Shown here in pieces: positions 46,028-56,223 of a stretch of DNA of 64,000 nucleotides. A program made the position numbers and the translations under genes. Each line of letters starts with the position of its first letter. Position 1 is the stretch's first letter. The DNA is from Chitinophaga eiseniae (GTDB lineage: Bacteria; Bacteroidota; Bacteroidia; Chitinophagales; Chitinophagaceae), in NCBI RefSeq assembly GCF_012641265.1, contig NZ_JABAHZ010000002.1:124001-188000 (forward strand), written 5' to 3'. The notes under the pieces are model-generated. The model saw only the letters and a program-made list of their open reading frames with translations, ran no database searches and was not told the DNA's origin.

Positions 46028-47029
46028 TTAACTGTTTAGTTCCTTTTTTATATATCCCAGCTTTAACAGCAAGGCTTTCATTTCTTCCTTATCCAGTCTG
46101 TGGGTATTATGCGAATGATAGTCATCCATAATAGCCATCTTCTGTTCTCCTTCAACAAAGTACTTTCCATAGTTCAAGTCTCTGTCATCGGGGGATATTT
46201 TATAATAATCACCCAAGTCTGTTGCTTTTGTCAGCTCCTCTCTGGTCACAAGGGTTTCGTACAGCTTCTCACCATGCCTGGTACCGATTATTTTAAGGTC
46301 AGTGGGTTTAAACAAATCGAATAAAGCATGAGCCAGATTTTCGATAGTAGAACCAGGTGCTTTCTGTACAAAAATATCTCCTGTACTTCCGTGTTCAAAT
46401 GCAAATAATACCAGTTCTACTGCGTCTTCCAGAGACATCATAAACCGGGTCATGTTAGGATCTGTAATCGTGATAGGCAATCCCTGTTTTATTTGCTGTA
46501 CAAATAATGGAATAACAGAACCCCGAGAAGCCATTACATTTCCATATCTCGTACAAACAATAGTAGTCTCTGAGTCCACGCGGGACTTAGCAACTGCTAT
46601 CTTCTCCATCATAGCTTTTGAAATCCCCATAGCATTAATAGGGTAAACTGCTTTATCCGTACTTAGACAAATCACTTTCTTCACACCATATTTTATGGCA
46701 GAATTAAGTACATTCTCAGTGCCGATAGCATTTGTTTTAACAGCTTCAAAAGGATAAAACTCGCAGGATGGAACTTGCTTCAACGCAGCTGCATGAAAAA
46801 TATAATCAACACCTCTCATTGCAAAATCCAGGCTCTGAGGGTCCCTTACATCTCCAATATAGAATTTCACTTTATCACTTTTCAATTGAAGTCGCATATC
46901 ATCCTGCTTCTTCTCATCGCGACTGAAAATTCTTATTTCTCTGATATCTGAATTAAGGAAACGTTTTAAAACTGCATTTCCAAAAGAGCCTGTTCCTCCT
47001 GTTATTAAAAGAGTTTTTCCAGCAAACAT
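46028..47029 (-). CDS. capE: UDP-GlcNAc 4,6-dehydratase/5-epimerase, CapE/FnlA type
   Basis: 333 residues, SDR. TLLITGGTGSFGNAVLKRFL (about 6-25), RIFSRDEKKQDDMRLQL (about 33-49), FHAAALKQVPSCEFYPFEAV (about 82-101), CLSTDKAVYPINAMGISKAM (about 121-140) with the MxxxK catalytic pattern of CapE, and SRGSVIPLF. It starts L-FucNAc synthesis from UDP-GlcNAc. capF follows after 10 bases. A glycosyltransferase gene lies 38 bases upstream on the same strand. Confidence 0.93.
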   Translation of the reverse strand: MFAGKTLLITGGTGSFGNAVLKRFLNSDIREIRIFSRDEKKQDDMRLQLKSDKVKFYIGDVRDPQSLDFAMRGVDYIFHAAALKQVPSCEFYPFEAVKTNAIGTENVLNSAIKYGVKKVICLSTDKAVYPINAMGISKAMMEKIAVAKSRVDSETTIVCTRYGNVMASRGSVIPLFVQQIKQGLPITITDPNMTRFMMSLEDAVELVLFAFEHGSTGDIFVQKAPGSTIENLAHALFDLFKPTDLKIIGTRHGEKLYETLVTREELTKATDLGDYYKISPDDRDLNYGKYFVEGEQKMAIMDDYHSHNTHRLDKEEMKALLLKLGYIKKELNS

Positions 47030-47067
47030 AAATTTTATCTTTTTGGATTGTATAAATATTGTCGAAA

Positions 47068-48174
47068 CTATATTGTATTAAGTACTTCGATGTACTTTTC
47101 ACTTGTTTGTAATTCTGAGAACTTTTGCTGAATGGATTGCCGGAAATCAACACCTTCTCTACTTTTATACGTTTTACTAGTGAGAATTTCTGCTAATCCC
47201 TTGTAGTCATCAGCATTAAAATAAACCGCTAATCCAAGAGAAACCTCCCGGCACACTTCCAGGTCAGACAATACGCAAGGTGCGTTAAAATACATGGCTT
47301 CCACAACAGGCATTCCAAGCCCTTCAAACTTAGTTGGTAAAATAAAGCATTCGCAATGTTGATAACAGTACTTGAGTAATTGGTTCGAAATATATCCGGT
47401 TAAGAATATTTTTTCTTTAACTGCCTCATTCAAAGAATCATAATAGGCTTTCGAGTCCGCGTCCATCCTCTCATAATAACCAACCAATACCAGGTTTGCC
47501 AATCCTCCCTGCGTTGCGTATATCTCATATGCCTTTAATAAAGTAACTACATTTTTATGCTTAAGAATAGAAGATACACTTAAAAAATAAGGGCGATCCA
47601 AGGGATATGCTGATAAATCCTCGGGAATATCTCCATCAAATTTTCTAAAATTGAAATAGTTGTAAGCTACACTTACTTTTCCGCTTGCTTTTGTATAATG
47701 CTGAATAACATCATTTGCGGTAGCATTTGAAATAGCAATGATCCTATCTGCATTTCTGATAGATGGCGGAATCAACAGCTTTCGTTGCATACGCATTAAA
47801 GTGTTATTCAAAAGATGCTTGCGTAAGAATAATAAGTCGTGAATTACCAATACAGATTTACACTTCTTAAAAACTGCGGCATAGTTATATGTAGACAAAA
47901 TCACATCATCTGGATGCAGCTGTAGCTGCTCTGCCAATTGATTTTGAATGACCAGTAACTTCCATCGGCTGCTTACATTAAACGGCGTAATAAGAAATCT
48001 GGACGCATATTTTTCGAATGACACAACTGATTTTTTTTCACAGGCTATTATGACCGTTTCCGCCTTTAATTTGCTATAATGAGCAAAAAAATAATCCAGC
48101 AAGTTAAATAGATATTCTTGGTATCCAAATGCCTTCTTATCTTCAAAAATCAGACAATCAATTACTAATTTCAT
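47068..48174 (-). CDS. Glycosyltransferase family 1/4 (GT-B)
   Basis: 368 residues. N-terminus LVIDCLIFEDKKAFGYQEYL; middle SVLVIHDLLFLRKHLLNNTL (about 116-135) and RIIAISNATANDVIQHY (about 158-174); donor domain PYFLSVSSILKHKNVVTLLK (about 208-227) and FILPTKFEGLGMPVVEAM (about 293-310), the E-x7-E motif of GT4. It adds a sugar to the lipid-linked repeat unit on the cytoplasmic face. Acceptor and donor cannot be read from sequence. Confidence 0.88.
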   Translation of the reverse strand: MKLVIDCLIFEDKKAFGYQEYLFNLLDYFFAHYSKLKAETVIIACEKKSVVSFEKYASRFLITPFNVSSRWKLLVIQNQLAEQLQLHPDDVILSTYNYAAVFKKCKSVLVIHDLLFLRKHLLNNTLMRMQRKLLIPPSIRNADRIIAISNATANDVIQHYTKASGKVSVAYNYFNFRKFDGDIPEDLSAYPLDRPYFLSVSSILKHKNVVTLLKAYEIYATQGGLANLVLVGYYERMDADSKAYYDSLNEAVKEKIFLTGYISNQLLKYCYQHCECFILPTKFEGLGMPVVEAMYFNAPCVLSDLEVCREVSLGLAVYFNADDYKGLAEILTSKTYKSREGVDFRQSIQQKFSELQTSEKYIEVLNTI

Positions 48175-48231
48175 ATATCACAAATTTCGCAAAAACATAC
48201 TGTTCCTATTTAATAACCAGATAAATAACGT

Positions 48232-49209
48232 TTATTGTGGTTCTCTAAATTTTGAAATCAACAATATATAGTATAAAAATGTTTGTACAGTACCCTGACG
48301 TTTTACATTATTTCTGTAACCAAACAACAGGATAGGAAAACCACCCTGCTTGGCCAATCTTACAAATTCTTGTAAAAAAGATTTATTTTTCGTCGGCATG
48401 CCAGTCGCAGTCCACGCCAGTAAATCCTCAACCAGCAATATTCTTTTATTCTTTGTTGCAACCATTTCCTTCCATCCGCCCAAAATCCTTTTTATCCTGC
48501 TGGTTAATGTACCTGACTTGAGTCCCACTGATACATTATCCTGATGTTGCCGATATAGCATGGTTGGTTGAGGAATAAAAACAATGTGCCCCATTGCTGC
48601 TGCTACCAATGCGATCCAATAATCATGATTAACGCCAAATTTTGAAATAGGGCCTATTAAGCTTACAAGATTACTATTCATCATCATTGTGCACCCCCAT
48701 AAAAAATTCTGACTTACCAACTTATTCAGAACTGCTTCGGGGTGTTGGGAAAATCTATAGGCAATATGCGGCTTTGCTTTTAATGGATTCAGATTTTCAT
48801 CAACATAAGAAAAATCAGTATGGATTAAAATTGGTGTATCCTTCCCCAGCATCTTCTCCGTCTCCAGCATATGCTCTAACGTTAACATGATTTTATCAGC
48901 ATTCCATACATCATCCTGATCAGCAAGCATGAGATATTCACATTTCCCAGTTACACTTTTGATCAACTGTCCAAAATTTTCGCGTGCTCCCAGGTTTTTT
49001 TTGTCATCCTCCAGAAGACTTATTCTAATATCTCTTTTTGCATACCTTCGGATAACAGCTACAGTATCATCAACAGAACCATCATCTCTTATTATCAACT
49101 CCCAATTTGTATATGTTTGATTAATTATACTCTCAATCTGCTCCTGGATATACTTACCTCCATTGTAGACAGCCATTGCAATAGTAATCTTCGAATTATA
49201 ACTCATCAT
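48232..49209 (-). CDS. Glycosyltransferase family 2
   Basis: 325 residues. GT-A start ITIAMAVYNGGKYIQEQIES (about 8-27), IIRDDGSVDDTVAVI (about 40-54), and the DxD region LADQDDVWNADKI (about 95-107) with the WNxDK type seen in rhamnosyl- and similar transferases. The last 100 residues include a basic, partly hydrophobic tail (FVRLAKQGGFPILLFGYRNN). Its ATG overlaps the stop of the polymerase gene upstream (four bases), so the two are coupled. Sugar specificity unknown. Confidence 0.9.
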   Translation of the reverse strand: MMSYNSKITIAMAVYNGGKYIQEQIESIINQTYTNWELIIRDDGSVDDTVAVIRRYAKRDIRISLLEDDKKNLGARENFGQLIKSVTGKCEYLMLADQDDVWNADKIMLTLEHMLETEKMLGKDTPILIHTDFSYVDENLNPLKAKPHIAYRFSQHPEAVLNKLVSQNFLWGCTMMMNSNLVSLIGPISKFGVNHDYWIALVAAAMGHIVFIPQPTMLYRQHQDNVSVGLKSGTLTSRIKRILGGWKEMVATKNKRILLVEDLLAWTATGMPTKNKSFLQEFVRLAKQGGFPILLFGYRNNVKRQGTVQTFLYYILLISKFREPQ

Positions 49210-50570
49210 TTCTTATCGCATTTATAATTACATTGCTTACCATAAATATGATAGAAGTTTATTACCATAATTGGCAAGAATATAGCCCACATATTTTCAT
49301 ATGACTGAAGATATGGGTTGGTTGCATTTGCTAGCAAAAAGCTTAATGCTCCTACCAGCACCGGCAATACGTAATATGTATATGTATTGGAAATTTTCAT
49401 TATAGATATCCCTTTGTAAAAAATCCAGAAAAGAAGATAACCATAGATAAGTATGCCAACCAAACCCGTCTGAAACAATAAAGCTAAATAACTTAGTTCA
49501 TAAATCCACGGTGTTTCCTGGCTTCTGATAATGTAATGAGAGGCCGTACCATGGCCTTGTCCAAGGATAGGATAATCCAGCCAGCTTTTCAACAGTCCGT
49601 TAAATTGCAGCGCCCTGAGATAAGGGCTTTCCCCCGCACTTGAGGTATCAAAATTAAAACCAGCAAAAAACACGTTAGATAGTGCTGTAAAATCAACCAG
49701 TTCGAAAAAATTCAGTACAATTCCAATAATGATAATGCCACCCACAAAGTATAAAAGCATTTTCTTTACATGACGCCTGAATACAGCATCAACTTTTACT
49801 TTACCCAATTTTAAGAATATCCATACAAAAATGGGTGTCAGTAAGATGTTTAATATCAGAATTCGTCTTGCTGTAAATACCACGGCAACTACCCCCACTA
49901 TAAAGGTTATATATAACAATATCTTGTTGATCTTGAAAGGTAATTGCTTTAAAAAAATAATCAGTGTAAGTACATAGGGTATTAAAAAAATAAGTGCCGT
50001 GGCGGATGGAATAACAATTTTCTGATAATTATCGTTATCCGGATCTGTAGCCATGTCTACCATATCCAATGGAATAACCTGAGGTAAAAAACCCAACATC
50101 ATTAATGTTGCAGAAATGCAATAAAGCCCTATTAACAGAGCAGCATATATCATTGTTTTATATAAAACATCAATAACATAGCGTTTTTGTACCCCTGTCA
50201 CAAAAAATAAATACAGTATAGGCCAGACTATGTTTACTGTGGCGGAACGGAAAATATACGAGATGACATTCCCCTCTATCAACAAGGCAGTGATAGTAAA
50301 AAACAACCCATACAGGATAAATATGCAAAACCATATCATTACTGGTCGTGACAGTCCTGTATTTTTCCGCAAAAAAATTCTTGCACTAATTGCGACTAAT
50401 ATACAGACAATTAGTACCGCCTTTATGGGAAGCAGTTTATAAGGTGCAAACAACATCAGGCTCAATAAAAGGGCACCCAAGTAAACAAATATCTGTTCCA
50501 ATCTCACAAATAGCCTTACCCCAAGTTCTTTTCCTTTTCTGAGTTGTTCGTATGCTAAAACATCACTCAT
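49206..50570 (-). CDS. Wzy-like O-antigen/capsule polymerase
   Basis: 454 residues with 11-12 hydrophobic helices and a larger periplasmic loop around residues 290-360 (SSAGESPYLRALQFNGLLKS, then WLDYPILGQGHGTASHYI), the arrangement of the Wzy_C/O-antigen ligase family. The GHG-T-H part with a histidine in the big loop is common in this family. It joins repeat units on the periplasmic side after flipping by the Wzx protein encoded directly upstream (six bases). Confidence 0.82.
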   Translation of the reverse strand: MSDVLAYEQLRKGKELGVRLFVRLEQIFVYLGALLLSLMLFAPYKLLPIKAVLIVCILVAISARIFLRKNTGLSRPVMIWFCIFILYGLFFTITALLIEGNVISYIFRSATVNIVWPILYLFFVTGVQKRYVIDVLYKTMIYAALLIGLYCISATLMMLGFLPQVIPLDMVDMATDPDNDNYQKIVIPSATALIFLIPYVLTLIIFLKQLPFKINKILLYITFIVGVVAVVFTARRILILNILLTPIFVWIFLKLGKVKVDAVFRRHVKKMLLYFVGGIIIIGIVLNFFELVDFTALSNVFFAGFNFDTSSAGESPYLRALQFNGLLKSWLDYPILGQGHGTASHYIIRSQETPWIYELSYLALLFQTGLVGILIYGYLLFWIFYKGISIMKISNTYTYYVLPVLVGALSFLLANATNPYLQSYENMWAIFLPIMVINFYHIYGKQCNYKCDKK

Positions 50571-50576
50571 CTACTT

Positions 50577-51872
50577 TCATTTATTTATTCTTTTTAACAG
50601 TGAATACTGTGGATATTTAACATGCAACAAAATATTTAATCCAAAGGTTATGTATAATTCTGTTATAAGCACAGAGGTAACCGTCCCCCATGCTTTGAAA
50701 TAATAGGATAAAACAAAATTTATCAAAATATTCAAAACGCACCCGCTTATCAATATCGTACTGTATGCCTTCCTTAAATTATAAGCCAACAGTACCTGAT
50801 AAGCAGGAATATCAAATAACACAATTATTGGCAAAAAGGAGAATAATTTCAGGAGATTTGAAAGCTCGACATTTTTTCCTTTTATCGCATATAAAACAAT
50901 GTAATCGGAAAAAAGGAAAATACATATACAGCTGGCAATGATTATATAAGCAAAAGGTATGAATGCCGTTTTCAAAAACCGGCGGGTTTTATCAAAAGGT
51001 TCATTTGTAATTTTACACATATATGGATAAACAACCTGTGAAAAAACAATTAGCAACTGTTTTACTGCTAACACTACCTTTTCCGCAATACCATAATATC
51101 CGAGTGTCATCCGGTTCGCAAACATTCCCAATAAAAAAGTATTGGAATTTACATAGACACTTACTGCAAAGCCTGAAATAAATAAAGAAGTACCATCTTT
51201 AATTTCCTTAAAAATTTCTTTTATTGGAATCCGAACATATGATATATTATATTTTTTTTTTATTAATATATAACAAATTACACAAGAAAAAAGTCCTCCT
51301 AGTCCCTGCAGCAGGTTAACAAGAATATAATGCTCAGGAGTTCGCACTATAATAAAAATCAATCCGATAAAACAGAGTTTTGATATGGCATTCAACATAG
51401 CAATAAACCGCATATCCTCTAATCCCTGGAAGAACCATATTGGTAGAAGAGTTTGGGTTAATACCAATATAAAACTGCAATAATGTAATAACAGCTCTTT
51501 TCTAAAGACCGGAATAATATATACAATAACTGTAAATAGTATAAAAGCAATACAATATAATAATAATTTACTCTGTATAACCCGGTTAAAAATATGATTT
51601 ACAGCGACCTCATCATCGCGGCTTATGGATATATCTCTGGTAGCAGAAAGATTAAATCCATAGTCAGTAAAAATGGCAAAATAAGTAACAAAGGCATATG
51701 AAAATACCACAGAACCATATTTTTCGATTCCCAATACCTTTACAATATGTGGTATAATTATTATTGGGGCCAAAAAATTGATCACCTGGTACATGGAAAG
51801 ATATAGATAATTTTTTACCAGAACTGAGCGATGTAATTTGCCTGTCACTAAACCCTTGAGATACGGTATCAT
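50577..51872 (-). CDS. Wzx-type oligosaccharide flippase (second of two)
   Basis: 431 residues, 12-14 membrane helices. Signature stretches NYLYLSMYQVINFLAPIIII (about 21-40), HIVKVLGIEKYGSVVFSYAF (about 43-62) and YGFNLSATRDISISRDD (about 73-89) are typical of RfbX/Wzx proteins of the polysaccharide transporter family. It sits between the chain-length protein and the polymerase in the capsule run and is the flippase dedicated to this repeat unit. Confidence 0.9.
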   Translation of the reverse strand: MIPYLKGLVTGKLHRSVLVKNYLYLSMYQVINFLAPIIIIPHIVKVLGIEKYGSVVFSYAFVTYFAIFTDYGFNLSATRDISISRDDEVAVNHIFNRVIQSKLLLYCIAFILFTVIVYIIPVFRKELLLHYCSFILVLTQTLLPIWFFQGLEDMRFIAMLNAISKLCFIGLIFIIVRTPEHYILVNLLQGLGGLFSCVICYILIKKKYNISYVRIPIKEIFKEIKDGTSLFISGFAVSVYVNSNTFLLGMFANRMTLGYYGIAEKVVLAVKQLLIVFSQVVYPYMCKITNEPFDKTRRFLKTAFIPFAYIIIASCICIFLFSDYIVLYAIKGKNVELSNLLKLFSFLPIIVLFDIPAYQVLLAYNLRKAYSTILISGCVLNILINFVLSYYFKAWGTVTSVLITELYITFGLNILLHVKYPQYSLLKRINK

Positions 51873-52065
51873 TTCTTTTTTTTAAAAATTAGCAGCTAAA
51901 TAGCTGAGCAACTTTATCTAATACATAAACAGCTGGTTCTCAAAATCCCCCTATTCATTTAAAAAATTTACTCTTTAAGCCTTAAAATTAAAGATCCGCA
52001 TCAGGTAATACATTAAAACAGATAGCCCAGTCGCAATGGATGACCTAATAAACAAGCTGAGGCTA

Positions 52066-53139
52066 CTACGCCATTACTTCAGCGTATAACTTTCTTAGTA
52101 TAAGAATTACGCATGCAAAGAAAACAGCAACAAATCCACCAAATATTGCGCCTTTCAACTTCCCTAACTTTTCCTGTTTAAGAGGCAGTATTGGTTTATC
52201 AATGACTTGTATCAATGGAATGTCCTGTAACATACTCATTTTACTTACTTCCAGGTTTTTCAATACCTCACCATAAATCGTTTGCAAAATCATCTTATCC
52301 CTCGAATCTAATTCCAAACCTACAGTAGCAATCCTTTTTGCCGGATTCTGATTAATATCCTGTATAGTTGCTGCTGCATAGGTTTTTCGATTCAATAACT
52401 GTTCCATTGAATCTGCCTTCTGTTGCAGCTTGTCAACATTACTTTTCGATCTCAGCGTTTTAGTATCCACATAAAAGTCTATTGCATCCTTTACCAGATT
52501 TTCTGTGAATTGTTGCGAAAAAAACTCACTTTTTGAATCGCAGCTCACAGCAATAAAACTGAGTTTCTTGTCAACTTTTTCTACAATGAGATTCTTTTCC
52601 AGTATTTCCTTACATAATTCTCCAAGAACACTGTCTTGTACCAATGAAAACTTCTTTCGGTCAACATCTACCGGAAAACTGATATTAGCAAGCTCTATTT
52701 TTTTCTTCCATTGCTTATGCTTCTCATTTATTGATATGTATAAATCAGCCAAGGTCATCTTTTTGTTAACATTTACTGCTTCAGTTAATAATGCCTTTTC
52801 AATCATCAGTCTGGATTTCAAAAAACCAATGATATTATCTCCTGCAAATACTCCGCTGGTAGAAGTTCCTGACAAGTCAATACCGAACTGGCTGGCAATA
52901 CCAGCATAAGCACTCAAAGGGTTAGATTTATTATCTTCCACAATGAATGTTAATTCTGCTTTATAAGTTGGCCGCTTAATAACGGAATAAAATATTCCCA
53001 AACCTATACCAAGTATACCTACAATAGCAATTATCAGCCATTTTGTTAACAAAAAATTAATCCATTTGCGGGCCTTCAATATCAATTCCTTTATTGACAT
53101 TTCAGTATCTCCAGCAATATTTTGCCCGTACTGATCCAT
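52066..53139 (-). CDS. Wzz-type chain length determinant protein
   Basis: 357 residues. Two membrane helices, one near residue 33-52 (KWLIIAIVGILGIGLGIFYS) and one near 330-347, frame a periplasmic domain with coiled coil (about 190-250). The N-terminal SIKELILKARKWINFLLTKW and the closing IQVIDKPILPLKQEKLGKLK before the second helix (Pro/Gly-rich) are Wzz hallmarks. It has no fused tyrosine kinase domain and no BY-kinase gene is in the window. It sets polymer length together with the Wza-like protein encoded upstream. Confidence 0.88.
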   Translation of the reverse strand: MDQYGQNIAGDTEMSIKELILKARKWINFLLTKWLIIAIVGILGIGLGIFYSVIKRPTYKAELTFIVEDNKSNPLSAYAGIASQFGIDLSGTSTSGVFAGDNIIGFLKSRLMIEKALLTEAVNVNKKMTLADLYISINEKHKQWKKKIELANISFPVDVDRKKFSLVQDSVLGELCKEILEKNLIVEKVDKKLSFIAVSCDSKSEFFSQQFTENLVKDAIDFYVDTKTLRSKSNVDKLQQKADSMEQLLNRKTYAAATIQDINQNPAKRIATVGLELDSRDKMILQTIYGEVLKNLEVSKMSMLQDIPLIQVIDKPILPLKQEKLGKLKGAIFGGFVAVFFACVILILRKLYAEVMA

Positions 53140-53203
53140 TGCGTTATTACTTTAATTATTGTTGTCTCTATTTCTTTATGATGATTATATCAAATAAGTC
53201 ATC

Positions 53204-55687
53204 TTATTTAATCGTATTTAACAAAGTCACTATCAGCAATGCTACAGAAGCCATTCCACTCGCCAAACCAACAGCCTCACCTGTTGTCAAGCCGGCGCGT
53301 TCCTTCCTTGTTGGTACATAAATTTCTGCACCTGGCTTCACCTTCGGATATGAGTTGAAGAAAAATACCTTCCGCGTGTTTTTCACTTCACCATTAGCAT
53401 ATACAATATAGCTCCTTCTCTTCAAGGCCTGAGATGTAAAACCACCAGACCCTGTTACGTAATCTTTAAATTTATACCGCTTATCAAACCTTACTTTCTT
53501 TGGAAAGTAAACTTCTCCGAATAATTGTACTGTTTGTAGTCTCTTCGGCACCTTGATCATATCTCCTTCTTCCAGCAGCAAATCATATTTAGATCCAGGG
53601 TGCTTCATGATCAGATCGAGGTTAATACCCAGCAACTGCTCATGTCTGCTGACTGCTCCTTTCATTCGTTTAATATCACTGCTGTCTTGTAATTTATTAT
53701 AAAACACTTCCAACTTGTTACTCATCAAGATACTATCCGCTTCATTGATAAAAGTCTTTCTTAACATAACAGCCCCTTCAGCGTATGCCTCCGGACGTAA
53801 TCCTCCTGTTCTCTTGATCACATCAGAAATCCTTTCTGAACGTGTATTGATGGTATACGCACCTGGATATACTACTTCACCACCAATCTGAACATTGGCC
53901 TGGGATGAATAGGCTGGTAAACGACGCACTACCACTTCATCAAATGGCTGCAGTATAAAAGACTTTACCACTGAACTATTTCTAAGATCTGCCTCTACAT
54001 CAAACTGTTCAATAATTGCCTTCGCACTATCTTCAGGTCTATATTCTCCACTACGGATTCTGCGAGATATTTCCACTCTATTAACAGAGGCCGCATCCTG
54101 AAACCCTCCCGCTAACAAAATCAAATCTTCCAGATGCATACTATCACCATAATTGAAATACCCTGGATTATTCACCAAACCTTCAATTCTTACCTGGTAA
54201 CTCTCTCTTAATTCAAACTTTGAATAAATCATTACACTGTCCTCTTTTTCCAGTGAGACTTGTTCCTTACCAGAGAGAATATTCTGCACATTGAAATTAA
54301 TATAGGCAGGCGTAAAATCTGGCTGCAAACGACGAATTAACCCTCTTGATAAAGAAGCCACTTCTTTTACACCATCTGCTCTCTTTATTAAATCCAGCAT
54401 TGTCATACCCGGCTCCAAAGCGTAATTTCCAGGATGAAATACAGCACCTGTAATCGTTACTCGGTTACTGAACCTATTTAGGATAGAATCTATAAAAAAC
54501 TGATCCCCAGATTTCAACTTGAAGCTACCTATTTCACTGGCTGGTATATTTACTACTTCCCGCTCTTTATTGTTCACCCGATAGGCCCTTACATTATCCC
54601 TAAAAGAGACATCGGTATAACCACCTGCATAATTGATAATCTGCTGCAGCGTTTCATTCTCTTTTGCTTCAAAGATAGCTGGACGCTTAACTTCACCGGA
54701 CAACTCTACTCTGGTTTTATAGGGATTCACTTTCACAATATCTTGATCCTGAAGAATAATATTATTTGTCAAATCTCCATTGGCAAGAAAATCATATAAG
54801 TCAAAGACAACAATTGCTTGTCCGCTACGAATCACCTGGATATTCCGGAACGAACCATTTTCATTAGGCCCTCCAGACACATATAATGCATTCGCAACTG
54901 ACGCAAGGGAAGGGATAGTGTAGGAACCGGGTCGCTCCACCTCTCCAATCATTAATACCCTGATACTTCGGATACTACCTAATGACATCTGCACAAAAGT
55001 ATTTCCTGCTTTTATTCCGGAATATATGGTGGCTAACTGCTTAGTGATACGGGTTTTTGCCTCTTCTATTGTAAGGCCATTTACATACACTGGTCCCAAA
55101 TTAGGTATGCGAATATATCCATCAGGAGTCACCTTCAGACGATGCTGCACTTCTGAATAACCATATACATCGATAAGAATTTCATCATCTGCTGCCAGAC
55201 GATAATTAGGAGGTGTTGGCATTCGAAGGTTAGGCTCGAAGGTTAGGTTCTTGTTAGAAAAAAGTTCTGAACCAAATATCTGTTTCCGTTTGTTGGCTTG
55301 AATTCTTTCCTCCTTAGAGACACCTTTATTATCTATATTCAATTCCTCTGTTGCATCTCCAACCTGGCGCGTGCCATACTGATCGTCCTCTCCGGTTTTT
55401 TTCCCTGAATGCTGGATAAACTCTTTGTCCAATCCCAGTTGTTGAATTCGTTCCTTTAGCTTGACAACCTCTGAAGCAGAAATTCCCTTTTGTTGAGCAT
55501 AAACATCAAGGTCATCCATCGTCATGTTCCTCTTCTTCATTTCCGCCACGAGCTGCCTTATCTGATCATCGCTAAGTGCATCTACCTTTACCTGAGCTAT
55601 CTGGTCTTTAGGATATGGAGTTATCTGAGCTGCCACTCCCAATGTAATAAACAGGAACAGTTGGACCAACAATAATTTTCTTAACAT
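53204..55687 (-). CDS. Wza-like polysaccharide export protein with multiple SLBB domains
   Basis: 827 residues. Signal peptide ends near TLGVAA-QI, without a lipobox. Residues about 15-90 are charged and helical (DALSDDQIRQLVAEMKKRNM), then the Poly_export domain (about 155-250, YRLAADDEILIDVYGYSEVQ, LKVTPDGYIRIPNLGPVYVN) and at least four SLBB repeats (e.g. RVLMIGEVERPGSYTIPSL, RVTITGAVFHPGNYALEPGM, VQIGGEVVYPGAYTINT, VQLFGEVYFPKKVRF). A C-terminal hydrophobic segment (GLASGMASVALLIVTLLNTI) may span a membrane. It forms the outer-membrane export channel and heads the minus-strand capsule run. Confidence 0.92.
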   Translation of the reverse strand: MLRKLLLVQLFLFITLGVAAQITPYPKDQIAQVKVDALSDDQIRQLVAEMKKRNMTMDDLDVYAQQKGISASEVVKLKERIQQLGLDKEFIQHSGKKTGEDDQYGTRQVGDATEELNIDNKGVSKEERIQANKRKQIFGSELFSNKNLTFEPNLRMPTPPNYRLAADDEILIDVYGYSEVQHRLKVTPDGYIRIPNLGPVYVNGLTIEEAKTRITKQLATIYSGIKAGNTFVQMSLGSIRSIRVLMIGEVERPGSYTIPSLASVANALYVSGGPNENGSFRNIQVIRSGQAIVVFDLYDFLANGDLTNNIILQDQDIVKVNPYKTRVELSGEVKRPAIFEAKENETLQQIINYAGGYTDVSFRDNVRAYRVNNKEREVVNIPASEIGSFKLKSGDQFFIDSILNRFSNRVTITGAVFHPGNYALEPGMTMLDLIKRADGVKEVASLSRGLIRRLQPDFTPAYINFNVQNILSGKEQVSLEKEDSVMIYSKFELRESYQVRIEGLVNNPGYFNYGDSMHLEDLILLAGGFQDAASVNRVEISRRIRSGEYRPEDSAKAIIEQFDVEADLRNSSVVKSFILQPFDEVVVRRLPAYSSQANVQIGGEVVYPGAYTINTRSERISDVIKRTGGLRPEAYAEGAVMLRKTFINEADSILMSNKLEVFYNKLQDSSDIKRMKGAVSRHEQLLGINLDLIMKHPGSKYDLLLEEGDMIKVPKRLQTVQLFGEVYFPKKVRFDKRYKFKDYVTGSGGFTSQALKRRSYIVYANGEVKNTRKVFFFNSYPKVKPGAEIYVPTRKERAGLTTGEAVGLASGMASVALLIVTLLNTIK

Positions 55688-56223
55688 GTATAATAGTATC
55701 TAGACTTTCTCGAATATCTTTTTTGGAAACAAATTTCACCTGGGCAACTTGACAAATTACGCCAAATAAGTTGCAAATCTATTAAAAATAACATATAAAT
55801 GTTAGGGCAATCAAAATTCTAACACTTTTACGCTGAAATAATTATTACTAATTTATTGCATGTTTAAACATGTAGCAAAAAAGCTTGTTCCCCCTTCTAC
55901 AAAAATGTTTCCAAATATTAAATGATAACTAATTTTAAGACGATTATAATGTATTCAATTTTATGATATAATAATTACCTGCTACTAAAATCCTTTTGTT
56001 CCTCTTTTACGTTAGTCTTTATAGAGTCGAGCTGTGTTACCTGTTTTGAAAAATCCAAATCATACTTAAACTACCACCTGTTTTATCGATCTAAGTATTG
56101 GCATAAGACCAATTGATTGATAATCAATTTTTTACGAGAAAAGTCATTTATTAGCCTCCACCTGGCACCGTCTGAATACAGTACCCCCTTTGTTTAAATC
56201 AATTAAGGCAAAACTTAAACATT
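55688..56223. other. Intergenic region between capsule operon and sigma factor gene
   Basis: About 540 A+T-rich bases separating two divergent genes. It must hold the capsule operon promoter. No UpxY-type antiterminator, invertible promoter repeats or small gene are seen, so I find no sign of phase variation here. Confidence 0.5.
55774..55781 (-). promoter_or_regulatory. Candidate -7 promoter element for the capsule operon
   Basis: On the minus strand TAGATTTG fits TAnnTTTG and lies about 86 bases before the Wza-like start. A matching -33 TTTG at the usual spacing is not seen, so confidence is low. Confidence 0.3.

Noticed and set aside
55688..56223. Invertible promoter or UpxY-type control of the capsule operon
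   Set aside because: No inverted repeats flanking a promoter, no recombinase and no antiterminator gene are visible.
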